This document shows, piece by piece, positions 63,325 to 64,000 of a stretch of 64,000 bases of DNA (position 1 is the stretch's first letter; the number at the start of each line of letters is the position of its first letter). The notes below the pieces were generated by a model. It ran no database searches and was not told the origin of the DNA. It saw only the letters and a program-made list of their open reading frames with translations. Both the position numbers and the translations under genes were made by a program. This DNA comes from Acidimicrobiia bacterium (GTDB taxonomy: Bacteria; Actinomycetota; Acidimicrobiia; IMCC26256; JAGNEX01), in contig JACJWE010000002.1 of NCBI GenBank assembly GCA_020637365.1, positions 744,001 through 808,000 of the forward strand, given 5' to 3'.

Positions 63325-64000
63325 ATGATGACCGGTTCGTGTCCGGGAACCGCGGCTGGAGTTCCGTTTGTTGCGTTGCCTCCCAAGCGGACGGGCCAAC
63401 CAGACGTGCCGTTGGTCGTGGCCTGGCACCTCATGGACGCTCCGGCGAGCCCCGCCGCGATGGCCAGCGCTCCCGATGGAAGGGTTGGATGCATGGCGTG
63501 TGTATTTGGGTCTTCCAGACAACGGCGACCGGCTGCCCGAGGGGGGCCAAGACGAGCTGATGCGGCGGGGCTATGAAGATGCCGTTCTTCGTCTGAACGT
63601 GCCCATCGCGTCCGTCGGAGCTCAAGAGTTCCCGGCGCCCTGGCCGAACTTCGTGATCGCTTCGGCTTGTCGCAAGATGGACGGTTGGCGTTGGTCGGCG
63701 GTTCGCTCGGCTCGGCGGTAGTGCTGCTGACCCTGGTCGAAGTCGCTCGGGATGCGGGCATCACTGTGGATGCTGCAGTCGTTATCAGCCCGGTTGCTCA
63801 GCTCCGGGCGGCGGTCGACGCGACTGGTCGAGGGTTCGGCGTGGAGTATCCGTGGCGTGAAGAGACAGCTGAGGTCGAACAGCGTTTCAACTTCGTTCAA
63901 CGTCCCCGGCAAACGTTCCGCTCAGGGCCATCGTCGGCGAGGAGGACGACAAGGAAGGCTTCTTGAGCCCGCCCGCCTGCTCGTCGGTCACTGGTCGGAG
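63325..64000 (+). CDS. alpha/beta hydrolase, frame broken twice, cut by the window end
   Basis: ATG 63325 follows GGAGCGGAG by seven bases. The readable segments are VPFVALPPKRTGQPDVPLVV (to ~63468), LPMEGLDAWRVYLGLPDNGD to VPIASVGAQEFPA (to ~63635) and LRDRFGLSQDGRLALVGGSL with the nucleophile elbow GGSLGS (to ~63900). Breaks: near 63470 a GC step seems to be missing (AGCGCTCCCG for AGCGCGCTCCCG), and near 63635 one base. Later sequence (~63900 on) is also shifted. Probably an esterase-like enzyme controlled by the divergent TetR regulator, perhaps in detoxification. The C-terminal His region is outside the window. Confidence 0.55.

Overview
The window looks like chromosomal DNA of a high-GC Gram-positive bacterium (Actinomycetota). 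The very large secreted proteins with TTTT/TVAP-type threonine stalks, SdrD B-like and DUF11-like modules, and C-terminal (V/L)A(F/W)TG plus membrane helix plus RRR tails suggest class Acidimicrobiia; that rank is inferred from memory of such proteins, not from a marker gene. I see no rRNA, tRNA, CRISPR array, transposase or phage gene. A conspicuous property is the number of one- or two-base frame breaks, both inside repeats and in ordinary single-copy genes (ABC ATPase, CobW-type GTPase, TetR, HhH protein, hydrolase, membrane protein, anti-sigma). Many are short by a G or a GC step. This fits an error-prone consensus better than mass pseudogenisation, so most broken genes here are probably intact in the cell.

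Layout. 1-8.1 kb: the end of a helical-repeat protein; a GMC oxidoreductase/alpha-beta hydrolase fusion lacking half of the GMC part; a hydrolase-fold protein without its serine; selO with one in-frame TAA; and an SDR dehydrogenase. 8.2-29.9 kb: three giant secreted repeat proteins in a row on the + strand (called A, B and C here), the last two close paralogues sharing nearly identical modules. 30.1-35.6 kb: an ABC ATPase-permease-histidine kinase operon with 4-base stop/start overlaps, and a divergent NarL-type response regulator. 35.8-41.9 kb: a cupredoxin-like lipoprotein, a tiny HhH protein, a CobW-family GTPase, an FtsX-type permease without ATPase and a zinc-ribbon metallopeptidase. 42.2-45.3 kb: ureD and ureG without any urease structural gene, a GNAT acetyltransferase and a thioesterase. 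45.5-53.4 kb: sulfatase, APC permease, DMT exporter, two membrane proteins and an MBL hydrolase.

53.5-61.4 kb: an ECF sigma factor overlapping a membrane protein with an extracellular PASTA domain (probable anti-sigma/sensor), followed by a fourth giant secreted protein made of about twelve CshA-type repeats of roughly 110 residues and ending in an LAWTG sorting-type signal in a shifted frame. 61.8-64 kb: a VapB/VapC-type toxin-antitoxin pair, and a TetR regulator divergent from an alpha/beta hydrolase across a perfect 15+15 bp palindrome.

Working model (inference): about half of the window encodes a cell-surface programme. It has four very long, possibly sortase-anchored stalk proteins, a two-component/ABC module of the type used for envelope stress, and a sigma/PASTA pair placed to sense peptidoglycan and perhaps control the neighbouring repeat protein. 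No sortase lies in the window.
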